14,062 nucleotides of DNA from Bacillota bacterium (GTDB lineage: Bacteria > Bacillota > Clostridia > Christensenellales > UBA1242), in NCBI GenBank assembly GCA_009780625.1, contig WQZR01000020.1, forward strand, positions 1 to 14,062. Direction: 5' to 3'. Shown piece after piece: positions 1-6,144 of the stretch (the first letter of the stretch is position 1; each line of letters begins with the position of its first letter). Both the position numbers and the translations under genes were made by a program. Below the pieces are notes generated by a model. It was not told the DNA's origin, did not search any database, and worked only from the letters and a program-made list of their open reading frames with translations.

Positions 1-56
1 GTGCTTTTCCCATGGTCAATATGCGCAACAATACAAAAGTTTCTGACTTTTTTCAT
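1..56 (-). CDS. lepA: Elongation factor 4 (LepA), N-terminal fragment
   Basis: Only the first 18 codons are in the window; the gene runs off the left edge. Reading leftward from the ATG at 56-54 gives MKKVRNFCIVAHIDHGKS, the canonical start of LepA with the G1/P-loop beginning (AHIDHGKS). LepA is a ribosome-associated translational GTPase that back-translocates or remodels stalled ribosomes in the cytoplasm. No Shine-Dalgarno motif precedes the ATG; instead an extended -10 promoter element lies 8 bases upstream of it. The gene is a host housekeeping gene and sits directly downstream of the phage operon's terminator, in the same orientation, so it fixes the left border of the phage cassette. 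Identification is strong despite the short length because this N-terminus is highly conserved; other translational GTPases (TypA, EF-G) start differently. Confidence 0.93.
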   Translation of the reverse strand, partial: MKKVRNFCIVAHIDHGKS

Positions 57-63
57 ATTTTTA

Positions 64-72
64 ATTATATCA
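64..72 (-). promoter_or_regulatory. Extended -10 promoter of lepA
   Basis: On the minus strand bases 72-64 read TGATATAAT, a perfect extended -10 (TGnTATAAT). No convincing -35 is found 16-18 bases upstream, where the terminator's T-run lies. A start site about 7 bases downstream falls at 56-58, right on the lepA ATG, so transcripts from here would be leaderless or nearly so. The element would let lepA be transcribed independently of the phage operon that ends just upstream. Confidence 0.55.
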
Positions 73-82
73 CAACAATAAC

Positions 83-114
83 AAAAAAAGCGGCAGTGGT
101 GCCGCTCTTTTTTT
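83..114 (-). terminator. Rho-independent terminator of the phage operon
   Basis: A perfect 7-bp stem, AGCGGCA (89-95) and TGCCGCT (100-106), closes a GTGG loop. It is flanked by seven A (83-89, giving the U-run for leftward transcripts) and by seven T (108-114). It starts at the stop codon of the holin gene and precedes lepA. It is structurally bidirectional, but only leftward transcription is expected here. Confidence 0.9.
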
Positions 115-355
115 ATTGAACTTTCTCAGTGTCTGTTTTCTTTGTGATTTTGTCTTTGATTGCTTTTTTTATGTCGTGCACTTCAGTTTTAATCTCCCGA
201 ACGATGCTTAAATAGTTCGTAAGACTTTCGATAATGCCACGATATTTTTCTTCGCGTTTCTTACTGTCCTTTAAAACATAAAACAAAAGACCAGCAAACA
301 AAGAAGCAAAAACTCCATTTGTGAGAATTTGTTCTAAAATTGTTATTTCTGTCAT
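113..355 (-). CDS. BhlA/UviB-family holin-like membrane protein
   Basis: An 80-residue protein with the layout of the BhlA/UviB holin-like family: a short N-terminus, one transmembrane helix at about residues 11-28 (ending in FYVLKD), a basic/acidic stretch KKREEKYR at 32-39, and an amphipathic coiled-coil-like tail to about 70. Such proteins are linked to membrane permeabilisation and release in Bacillus phages and to bacteriocin release in Clostridium. The ATG at 355 follows a GGGAG ribosome binding site. It is the last gene of the phage operon, and its stop codon abuts the terminator. No endolysin accompanies it in the window, so if it has a release role it must act with a host or distant muralytic enzyme, or as a stand-alone membrane-depolarising protein. 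Family assignment rests on the recognisable pattern of the first 45 residues. Confidence 0.8.
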   Translation of the reverse strand: MTEITILEQILTNGVFASLFAGLLFYVLKDSKKREEKYRGIIESLTNYLSIVREIKTEVHDIKKAIKDKITKKTDTEKVQ

Positions 356-419
356 TTCTTTTTCTCCCTTCGTAGGTTATATAGATACATCAATGTTCTG
401 ATTTGATTTATTTTCATTC

Positions 420-1982
420 CTACACCTCCCTAGTTTCAAAAACCAGTTCTGGCTCAGAAATCTCGCTAGAGGTGTCGGACATAAACTCAACCTCAAACCA
501 AGAACCTTTTAAACTCAATCGTCTTGATTGAACTTGCTCCTTTCCTTCAAACACGCACACCCTGGTGCCTTCATCACTTCGAAGAACAACATCAAGAGGA
601 AACTTAGTTCTAAGAGATATACGCTTAAGCGTTTTTGTTTCACCTTTGAGATTTAAATCAAACCTTGGGCTTAACCATCTTTTTTTTAGATGTGTTCCAA
701 GATATTGTCCTCTGCCTTCTTCTTGCCCTAGACCTATTTGAGCTTCGTATGTATGCACTCCAACATTAGTCGGCGTGATTATAGAAAGCCTTGCAAAAAA
801 CTCTTCGTTTATAACCGAAAAATCTTCCACATCAAAACCCTTATGAATTGTTGAAATTCCTTCCAACACATCAATTTCAATAATTGAGTTGTTGATATGG
901 CTTTGTGGAAGGTTTTCTGGTGGCTCATCAAACTCCAGCCTTGCCGCAAGATAGTACTTTCCATTGATATATGCCGCCTTTGAAGTGTGCATGCTCCAGA
1001 TGCAGAATTTGTTTTCAATATTTGTTTTGATTTTTGAAAGCCTTCGCCCATCAAAACTGAAAAACCCTTCTGGGCTATAAAAAACAATTCTGTCTCCACA
1101 CACTGCAACCGTGTCTTCATAGATTCTGCTTCCATGAGTCACAACATGGTCGGCTCTAAAGATGTCTGTGTTCTGCCCAAGAGTTCCAATTCTGGAAATT
1201 CCATATTCACGAAATACATAAACAAAATCGCCAAGGGTTATAAGTTTTTTCACTTGCCCGTGTTCAGATGTCAAGTCCATATCTCCTGCATTCAAAAAAC
1301 TGTTGTTCCACTGAAGCGGGTTTCGAAGTGCACTGTAGTAAACCTTGTTTGGCTGCCCAGAAACGATTGCAAACAATCGGTTCATAAACACCGCAACAGA
1401 TGTCATTCTTGGAGTTTGCGATGCAACCGTCACACGCCTAGGAGCGGGCTCGTGAAGATTGTAGACATGCATTGGCATGTTTTCAAAAAACAGCAAGAGC
1501 ACATCTTCGTTTCCAATTCGAAAATTCACTGCATCTTTTGGACACTCGTCAAGCTGCGTTTCGAGGTCTAGCCCCAAAACCTGTCCAAGATTGAAACATG
1601 GAATTGGCAAATGAAAATATAAACCATTTCTGGTGAAAAACACCAAGGAGTGTTTTCTTTTGAAATTGTCTGTTGCATCAAACTGTTTATAGTGAAACAC
1701 TTTTGCAGGAAAATTGTTTGGATAGAAATCTTGTGGAATCGAAACCGTCACGTTTCTATATGCCGTGTGGTCAAAGGGCTGACTTAAATCGAAGTTTGGG
1801 TTAAAGTGCCCATTTGGTGCAGTAAGCCTTCTCATTCCAATTCCAGAGGTCAAAGCTCCACTCCTAAAACAAAAGTTGTGGCTAAGTTTTGCTGTGGTTG
1901 GCTTAAGAACGCTTTCGTGAAGTTCTGTGTTTACACCAGAGAAAAATGCGTCTAGTTTTAAATGAATTTTTTTTCTTTTCAT
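420..1982 (-). CDS. Beta-propeller-like tail hub / DNA stabilisation protein
   Basis: A 520-residue, beta-rich protein without signal peptide. Repeated beta-hairpin segments resemble the propeller-type nozzle and DNA-stabilisation proteins of short-tailed phages (P22 gp10, T7 gp12 class): for example NRLFAIVSGQPNKVYYSALR at residues 201-220, then LGDFVYVFREYG at 250-261 and IVFYSPEGFFSFDGRR at 299-314. These proteins plug the portal-adaptor channel and form the short tail tube. A longer frame opens at 2111, but the ATG at 1982 is preferred: it has a GGGAGGA site overlapping the stop of the preceding adaptor gene and leaves a 10-base gap, whereas the longer form would overlap that gene by 119 bases. 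Position directly after an adaptor-sized protein supports the role. Exact family membership is inferred from pattern, not from a search. Confidence 0.68.
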   Translation of the reverse strand: MKRKKIHLKLDAFFSGVNTELHESVLKPTTAKLSHNFCFRSGALTSGIGMRRLTAPNGHFNPNFDLSQPFDHTAYRNVTVSIPQDFYPNNFPAKVFHYKQFDATDNFKRKHSLVFFTRNGLYFHLPIPCFNLGQVLGLDLETQLDECPKDAVNFRIGNEDVLLLFFENMPMHVYNLHEPAPRRVTVASQTPRMTSVAVFMNRLFAIVSGQPNKVYYSALRNPLQWNNSFLNAGDMDLTSEHGQVKKLITLGDFVYVFREYGISRIGTLGQNTDIFRADHVVTHGSRIYEDTVAVCGDRIVFYSPEGFFSFDGRRLSKIKTNIENKFCIWSMHTSKAAYINGKYYLAARLEFDEPPENLPQSHINNSIIEIDVLEGISTIHKGFDVEDFSVINEEFFARLSIITPTNVGVHTYEAQIGLGQEEGRGQYLGTHLKKRWLSPRFDLNLKGETKTLKRISLRTKFPLDVVLRSDEGTRVCVFEGKEQVQSRRLSLKGSWFEVEFMSDTSSEISEPELVFETREV

Positions 1983-1992
1983 ATTTTCCTCC

Positions 1993-2508
1993 CTAAACAA
2001 AACTTCTTCTTGGAAGAGAAACGTTTCTAACCCTCTCCCTGTTCTTAAATCCCACAACCGCTTTTTCGAACTTTTCTCTAAAAGAAATGCTTTCAGCATG
2101 ACTTCCTTCAATAAAGAAATAGTTGCTTACTGCAAGAAGAGCAATAAGTCTGTTTGGAACAAGCAGCGAAAAATCTCCCGCATCGTCTTGTGGGGCATAG
2201 TTATATGTCACTGTCACTTCTGCGTTTTCTCTAACATCAGAAACAACTTTCACATAACTTGGAAAAACCCAAAACCGAAGGTCGTCCCCTCCGTTTTCAA
2301 TTCTAAGAATTTCAATTGGAGTTTTTGAAAGTGTTGAAATTTCAAAACTTGCTTCAGTCAAATTTATTTCCTGAACTTCTCTATGAAGAAAATAACTTGT
2401 TGCACATTCATTTATTGCTAAAGAGACGGCAGTATCTGCCGCCTCCTCGCAAAAATCGGAAAGGTTTACATATTCTCTAACTAACTCTAAAATTTTTTCT
2501 TTTCTCAT
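1993..2508 (-). CDS. Head-completion / tail adaptor protein (P22 gp4-, T7 gp11-like)
   Basis: A 171-residue soluble protein, helical at both ends with a beta-rich middle (about residues 55-105). Its size and its place between the capsid protein and the propeller-like hub match head-to-tail adaptors that dock under the portal ring and hold packaged DNA. The N-terminal half has a helix followed by a run of beta strands (around KTPIEILRI), then a strand rich in alternating Val/Thr (AEVTVTYNYAPQ). The C-terminal half has a long helix with LLVPNRLIALLAVSNYFF and a basic tail ending RNVSLPRRSFV. The ATG at 2508 follows a strong GAGGAGGGG site. The stop codon at 1995-1993 overlaps the ribosome binding site of the next gene, suggesting coupled translation. 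Assignment is mainly by context and fold-type appearance. Confidence 0.62.
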   Translation of the reverse strand: MRKEKILELVREYVNLSDFCEEAADTAVSLAINECATSYFLHREVQEINLTEASFEISTLSKTPIEILRIENGGDDLRFWVFPSYVKVVSDVRENAEVTVTYNYAPQDDAGDFSLLVPNRLIALLAVSNYFFIEGSHAESISFREKFEKAVVGFKNRERVRNVSLPRRSFV

Positions 2509-2531
2509 TTTCCCCTCCTCGCTTGTTTTTT

Positions 2532-3698
2532 CTATGCTTCAAGCAATGCATTAAACCTTGCTTGTCCGCTTGGACGGTTGCAAATAAGTTCTGCATACTT
2601 CACAAGCGTTGCGCTATATGCTGCTTTTCCTGCGACTTGATTTAGAACTCTTTCGCCATCTCCTGTCAGCCATTCCCAGTCTGCAAGTTGGTGAATTGCA
2701 AAATCGTTTGTGTTCAACAAATACCAGTTGTGTGGAGGGCAGTTGTGGTCTGTGATGATTGGAATTCCGTTATATGAAATAACCTTAGACCCATCAGCCA
2801 ACTCAACCACAGGTGCAACTCTTCCTTCTGCTGCAAGGTACGCTTGATATCTTCTTCTTAAACCTGGAGTTGTAATCATGAAATTGATGCGTGTTCCAGA
2901 TTTAGACTCGACGTCGTCAATCAGTTTTTGAATTGCTGCATCGTTTATTGCAGATGTTGTGTCGTCTGTTGTTGGGCTTAGTGCACAACTTGCACCGTCC
3001 CTTGTGTTTCCATAGATTGGTCTTGATGTGTCAAAAATTGCATTTAGACCAGTAAGCTCTAAATCTTTAGAATCTTGCAATATAATTTGGTCGTTCACAA
3101 TTGCACCTGTCACTGCTCTATCAAAAAACAATTTTTTTGCCTGTCTATCAATTTTCACAATTCTTCCGCCAACGTTTCTTCTTGTTGTTCCGTTTGAAGA
3201 ATAGAACTCAACGCACATCCCTTCAATAAGACCGTTGATGTCTCTAACCTCAATTGTGCTTCCGCTTGCATTTGCCGATGCTCTTGAAGTCATTCCAGAG
3301 CCATCGCCAAAAAGCATTCTGCTGAATTGAAACTTTGCAGCTTCAACAAGCCCTTCCATTTCTGCGTTTAAAAGATTGATAAACGCTCCTTGATTATTTG
3401 CGCTTGCTCTGATTGCTTTGTCGCTGATTTCTATGTGACCAAAAATGTTTTTAAGCGTGCTTTTGAAATTCACATAGTTGTTGCCAGTTGCTGTTGGAAG
3501 TGTTCCGTCTTCTGTGCCGGCTCTAATTCCGCCGTTGATTCCAACTGGAACAAGTTTCACAACTTCTTTTCCATAAACATCTTCTGTTGAATGTTTGATG
3601 CTTGCAAAGAATGGGTTTATTTTTGTGTTTAGCTGATTTTGCAAAACGTTTAGATAAACCGACTTCAATGCTGTTTCTGCTGTTTGTAGTGTTACCAT
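2532..3698 (-). CDS. Phage major capsid protein
   Basis: A 388-residue protein matching the pattern of a major capsid family common in Bacillota prophages and short-tailed phages, presumably with the HK97 fold. The N-terminal region has NPFFASIKHSTEDVYGKEV (residues 28-46), then GINGGIRAGTEDGTLP (53-68), ISDKAIRAS (91-99), LLNAEMEGL (109-117) and RMLFGDGSG (127-135). These conserved blocks surround the E-loop and spine-helix region in this family. The ATG at 3698 is chosen over the ATG at 3764 because AAGGAG lies 10 bases upstream of it and the extra 22 residues of the longer form are basic and unlike capsid N-termini. No prohead protease gene is present, so assembly is expected to rely on the separate scaffold protein. 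A 158-base untranslated gap with hairpins precedes it, unusual in an operon otherwise packed tightly. Confidence 0.88.
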   Translation of the reverse strand: MVTLQTAETALKSVYLNVLQNQLNTKINPFFASIKHSTEDVYGKEVVKLVPVGINGGIRAGTEDGTLPTATGNNYVNFKSTLKNIFGHIEISDKAIRASANNQGAFINLLNAEMEGLVEAAKFQFSRMLFGDGSGMTSRASANASGSTIEVRDINGLIEGMCVEFYSSNGTTRRNVGGRIVKIDRQAKKLFFDRAVTGAIVNDQIILQDSKDLELTGLNAIFDTSRPIYGNTRDGASCALSPTTDDTTSAINDAAIQKLIDDVESKSGTRINFMITTPGLRRRYQAYLAAEGRVAPVVELADGSKVISYNGIPIITDHNCPPHNWYLLNTNDFAIHQLADWEWLTGDGERVLNQVAGKAAYSATLVKYAELICNRPSGQARFNALLEA

Positions 3699-3803
3699 TT
3701 GTTTTTTTCTCCTTCTTAAAAACTCTTGAAACGCTACGCAATACTTCGTCAGCCTTGCTTGCATTTGAAAAGTTTTTGTTTATTTGGTTGTTTTTTGCGT
3801 TTT

Positions 3804-3870
3804 GGGGTCGTGTGGACGACTTATCCTAACGTAAGTTTTTTGGGAGCTAAATCGCTTTAGTTGTTCCCAA
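3804..3870 (-). promoter_or_regulatory. Hairpin region between scaffold and capsid genes
   Basis: The gap 3699-3856 holds no gene. Two inverted repeats lie at its upstream end. The first spans the scaffold stop codon: TTGGGA (3840-3845) with TCCCAA (3865-3870), and inside them CTAAA (3847-3851) with TTTAG (3856-3860). The second is GTCGT (3807-3811) with ACGAC (3816-3820) around a GTGG loop. On the transcribed strand the first hairpin is followed by A residues, not U, so it is not an ordinary terminator. Roles as an mRNA-stabilising or processing element that raises capsid over scaffold expression are possible. No convincing promoter was found in the gap. Confidence 0.45.
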
Positions 3871-4357
3871 ACATTTTTCTAACTTCTTCTTTTGCCTCGT
3901 TTAGACTAGAAGGTGCAGCATATTCTGGCGGAGCAGATTTTTTTACATTCGAGTTTAAAAGCACTGGGCTTCTTTTGTTCATTCCCTCTGTGAAATAAAT
4001 TTTGATGATTTCATCTCTAAGAGCAGTGTTAGAATACACAAGGTTTTTGATTTGTTCATCTGTCGGTTGCGGGTCGCTCTCAGGTGCGACCCCTACGTCC
4101 TCTACACTTTTCTTTAACTCACTAAGTTCTTGGCTCTTTTTTGTAAACGCCGCTTCCAAGTTTTTATATGCTGTAATCAAATCTTCTTCTGTGTTAAATT
4201 TTCCTAAATCTATTTTTTCTTCCGAAACGTAAGCAACAAGGCTATCAATAGGCGGTAAAACAGTTCCCTCATCTTCAAGTTCCTCCATCAAAACTTCGCT
4301 AGAAATAACTTCAATCGGGTCGCTCTCAAGTTCGACCCCTACAATTTTCTTTTTCAT
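3857..4357 (-). CDS. Phage capsid scaffold protein
   Basis: A 166-residue, acidic, helical protein between portal and capsid genes. Its core, LGKFNTEEDLITAYKNLEAA at residues 51-70 followed by FTKKSQELSELKK, is the recognisable head-assembly scaffold motif of Bacillota phages (a length-setting helix preceding a coiled coil). The C-terminal tail is basic and then Ala/Pro-rich (KKSAPPEYAAPSS, about 139-151), as expected for a part that contacts the coat protein. Scaffold proteins guide procapsid assembly and leave before or during packaging. The ATG at 4357 is preferred over one at 4381: AAAGGAG lies 5 bases upstream, overlapping the portal stop codon. Oddly, two near-identical nine-residue segments, VGVELESDP (6-14) and VGVAPESDP (88-96), are encoded by palindromic DNA repeats that look like insertions. 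Scaffold proteins tolerate such linker insertions because much of the chain is flexible. Confidence 0.82.
   Translation of the reverse strand: MKKKIVGVELESDPIEVISSEVLMEELEDEGTVLPPIDSLVAYVSEEKIDLGKFNTEEDLITAYKNLEAAFTKKSQELSELKKSVEDVGVAPESDPQPTDEQIKNLVYSNTALRDEIIKIYFTEGMNKRSPVLLNSNVKKSAPPEYAAPSSLNEAKEEVRKMFGNN
4070..4096. repeat. Palindromic repeat, copy 1, inside scaffold gene
   Basis: A 27-base GC-rich element with a perfect 7-bp inverted repeat GGGTCGC (4071-4077) and GCGACCC (4086-4092) around an 8-base loop, followed by CTAC. It matches copy 2 at 4316-4342 in 25 of 27 positions, and the flanks are unrelated. On the coding strand it is in frame and encodes VGVAPESDP. It looks like a REP-type miniature element. 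Confidence 0.8.
4316..4342. repeat. Palindromic repeat, copy 2, inside scaffold gene
   Basis: Second copy of the 27-base element, in the same orientation and same reading frame as copy 1, 246 bases away. The stem here is 6 bp, GGGTCG (4317-4322) and CGACCC (4333-4338). The two differences from copy 1 (G/A and G/T) fall in the loop and at the loop-closing pair. It encodes VGVELESDP at residues 6-14 of the scaffold protein. Confidence 0.8.
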
Positions 4358-4367
4358 ATTTTCTCCT

Positions 4368-5870
4368 TTAGAATATTTCAAACATATTCAAAATCTTTTC
4401 TTTTATATCTTGGCTAAGATTTCCACCTTCGTCGTTAAAAATTCCAAGTTTGATTAAATCAAACAAAAGTGCTTTCTTTTCGGCTTTAGACTGCGTTGCC
4501 TCTGCCTCAATTTCAAAACAAACGTCAATATCAACAATATCTTTATTTGTAAAGAAAAATTCTTTTGGTTTAGCTGTGTCGCCGCCTTCATACATAACAA
4601 GTCTTTTTTGTGTTTCTTGAAACTGCTTATAGAGCCTAATAACATGTTTTGCAACACCAAGCATAGAAAATTTGATTTGCTCAACTGTTGCAAGCAACCT
4701 GCTTTCATCTTGTTCTGCAAGAAGTTTAACCACAACACCAGACGTGCTTGAAGCCGAAAGAATTTTCGAACTTCTCATTAAATCTGAAACTCCAGAAATA
4801 AACATAAATTCCGTAAGCAATGCCGCTTCTTCTGTTTCAAAACCAGACGGAACATTTTCGGGTGTAAGCATCTCTGGCTTTATGCTTCCTTGCCTATAGA
4901 CCAAAACCTTTCCAGGTGTCAACCCTTCATCTTCCAGGTTTTCAATATCAACGCTTCCATCTTCAACAAGAAGCACACCAAAAGATATTCTGTTTAAAAA
5001 CTCGTGCTTTCTGTTTTTAACGGCGTTATATGCCTTTTGAACCGGAATACATCTTTCAATAATTGTTGTCCCATAAAACCCTGTCAAACTTTCAAGACAC
5101 ACTTGCCTAACAAATGGAAAGCCTCGTTTTTCGTCTTCTTGGTTTATATATGGCAACTCGCCGTCATACAACACTTCTTCACCCGCAACAATCACCAGAC
5201 GTCCGTTGATATGTTCAGTTGTTGGTGCTTCGTAATATTCAAGAACTGTGATTGAACTTTCGCTGTCTTCTTTAACTTCAACGCCCCACATATGTTTCAC
5301 ATCTTGATGACTCACACTTCTTGCATGAATTATGCTCTTTTGCTCTTCAATTGTGTTTGCCTCAAAATTTTCGGGATATAACTCAAACGGACTTACAACA
5401 AGAATGTCCACATCTCCCGAATAAATCTTTTCGCCGTTTTCATCTTGCCCAACAACATCTCCGCCTTCGCTGTTCCATAAAACTTTATAGAACACAGTCC
5501 CCATGGTCTCTGAATATTTTGTTGCTTCCGAAACAGTTTTATTTAAGTTTCTTTTATATTGAACCGAGTTTAAAATGCTTCTCACACACTCAACTTTCTT
5601 AATATCTCTTGCAAGAAAACTGTTTGGGCGTGCCGAAAGCTTTGGTCTTATTTTTCCAAACTTCGAAAGCCGTGTTTCAACAATTGGTGCAATGTGGTTA
5701 TATACACCGCGCTCCTCCCAAGAAAAACTTCTTTGCAAACCTTGATAGTGCTCTCCTTCAAGAAAGTTTATATTCTGCTTCCACTGCTCTTCACATTTTT
5801 TTCTTTTCTCAACTCTTGCTTCATATTTCTTTGTGATTTCTCGTGCTAGTTCCTTTTTTTCTTCACTCAT
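4368..5870 (-). CDS. Phage portal protein (P22/podovirus-like)
   Basis: A 500-residue protein with the features of the ring-forming portal through which DNA enters the head. It has a charged helical N-terminus, then WKQNINFLEGEHYQGLQ and NHIAPIVETRLSKFGKIRPK (clip/wing entry motif), then a central block with VVSPFELYPENF. The C-terminal helical region around SASSTSGVVVKLLAEQDESR is the stem/crown segment typical of podoviral portals, followed by a long helix into the C-terminus. The ATG at 5870 has AAGGAG upstream. It overlaps the end of the preceding small gene by 8 bases, and the scaffold gene follows after 10 bases, so translation of all three is probably coupled. Length is in the usual range. 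Position immediately downstream of the terminase genes supports the call. Confidence 0.85.
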   Translation of the reverse strand: MSEEKKELAREITKKYEARVEKRKKCEEQWKQNINFLEGEHYQGLQRSFSWEERGVYNHIAPIVETRLSKFGKIRPKLSARPNSFLARDIKKVECVRSILNSVQYKRNLNKTVSEATKYSETMGTVFYKVLWNSEGGDVVGQDENGEKIYSGDVDILVVSPFELYPENFEANTIEEQKSIIHARSVSHQDVKHMWGVEVKEDSESSITVLEYYEAPTTEHINGRLVIVAGEEVLYDGELPYINQEDEKRGFPFVRQVCLESLTGFYGTTIIERCIPVQKAYNAVKNRKHEFLNRISFGVLLVEDGSVDIENLEDEGLTPGKVLVYRQGSIKPEMLTPENVPSGFETEEAALLTEFMFISGVSDLMRSSKILSASSTSGVVVKLLAEQDESRLLATVEQIKFSMLGVAKHVIRLYKQFQETQKRLVMYEGGDTAKPKEFFFTNKDIVDIDVCFEIEAEATQSKAEKKALLFDLIKLGIFNDEGGNLSQDIKEKILNMFEIF

Positions 5871-6144
5871 AAATTTCTCCTTCCAATTTTATTTTTTCTT
5901 CTTCCAACTCTTCATCAGACATGTCCATAATCTCCGCATTCATTTTCTTTTCAAACATGTCAAAAATTGCCTTTGCCGCACTGATGTCTGGCGGCATTCT
6001 TTTTTTTGTCACTTTTCTTTTTGAAAGACTTTCTCCCATGTTTTCATCATAGGCATATTCAAAAACCTCTTCGCTTGCTTCATACCCAAGTGCCTTTGTG
6101 AGAAGTGCTTCGCTGATTTTGTCGTCTATGTTTTTCTCCTTCAT
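5863..6144 (-). CDS. Small conserved phage protein between terminase and portal
   Basis: A 93-residue charged protein. It starts directly after the TerL stop codon (TAG then ATG, no gap) with an AAAGGAGG site. The middle, KRKVTKKRMPPDISAAKAIF at about residues 42-61, resembles small phage proteins found beside terminase and portal genes, where a KVTKKxxPPDxxA element precedes a helix. The C-terminus (MDMSDEELEEEKIKLEGEI) is an acidic helix. Its function is not established; a DNA-binding or small-terminase-like accessory role is possible given that motif and location. It is not a terminase ATPase and has no membrane segment. It is probably translated with its neighbours, since it abuts TerL and overlaps portal by 8 bases. 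Confidence 0.7.
   Translation of the reverse strand: MKEKNIDDKISEALLTKALGYEASEEVFEYAYDENMGESLSKRKVTKKRMPPDISAAKAIFDMFEKKMNAEIMDMSDEELEEEKIKLEGEIYE

Noticed and set aside
1993..2111. Longer N-terminus for the propeller-like hub protein starting at 2111
   Set aside because: The extra 43 residues overlap the adaptor gene in another frame, while the ATG at 1982 has a strong GGGAGGA site.
3699..3764. Longer N-terminus for the capsid protein starting at 3764
   Set aside because: The ATG at 3698 has AAGGAG upstream, and the extra residues are basic and unlike capsid N-termini.
3602..3829. Plus-strand open frame of 75 codons spanning the scaffold-capsid gap, with hydrophobic composition
   Set aside because: It lies mostly antisense to the capsid gene, has no ribosome binding site, and its Phe/Leu richness comes from T-rich sequence.
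3824..3859. Stop-codon readthrough or frameshift of the scaffold gene (a slippery-looking A AAA AAC lies just beyond the stop, next to a hairpin)
   Set aside because: The slippery string is after the stop codon, and readthrough would add only about 11 residues before another stop.
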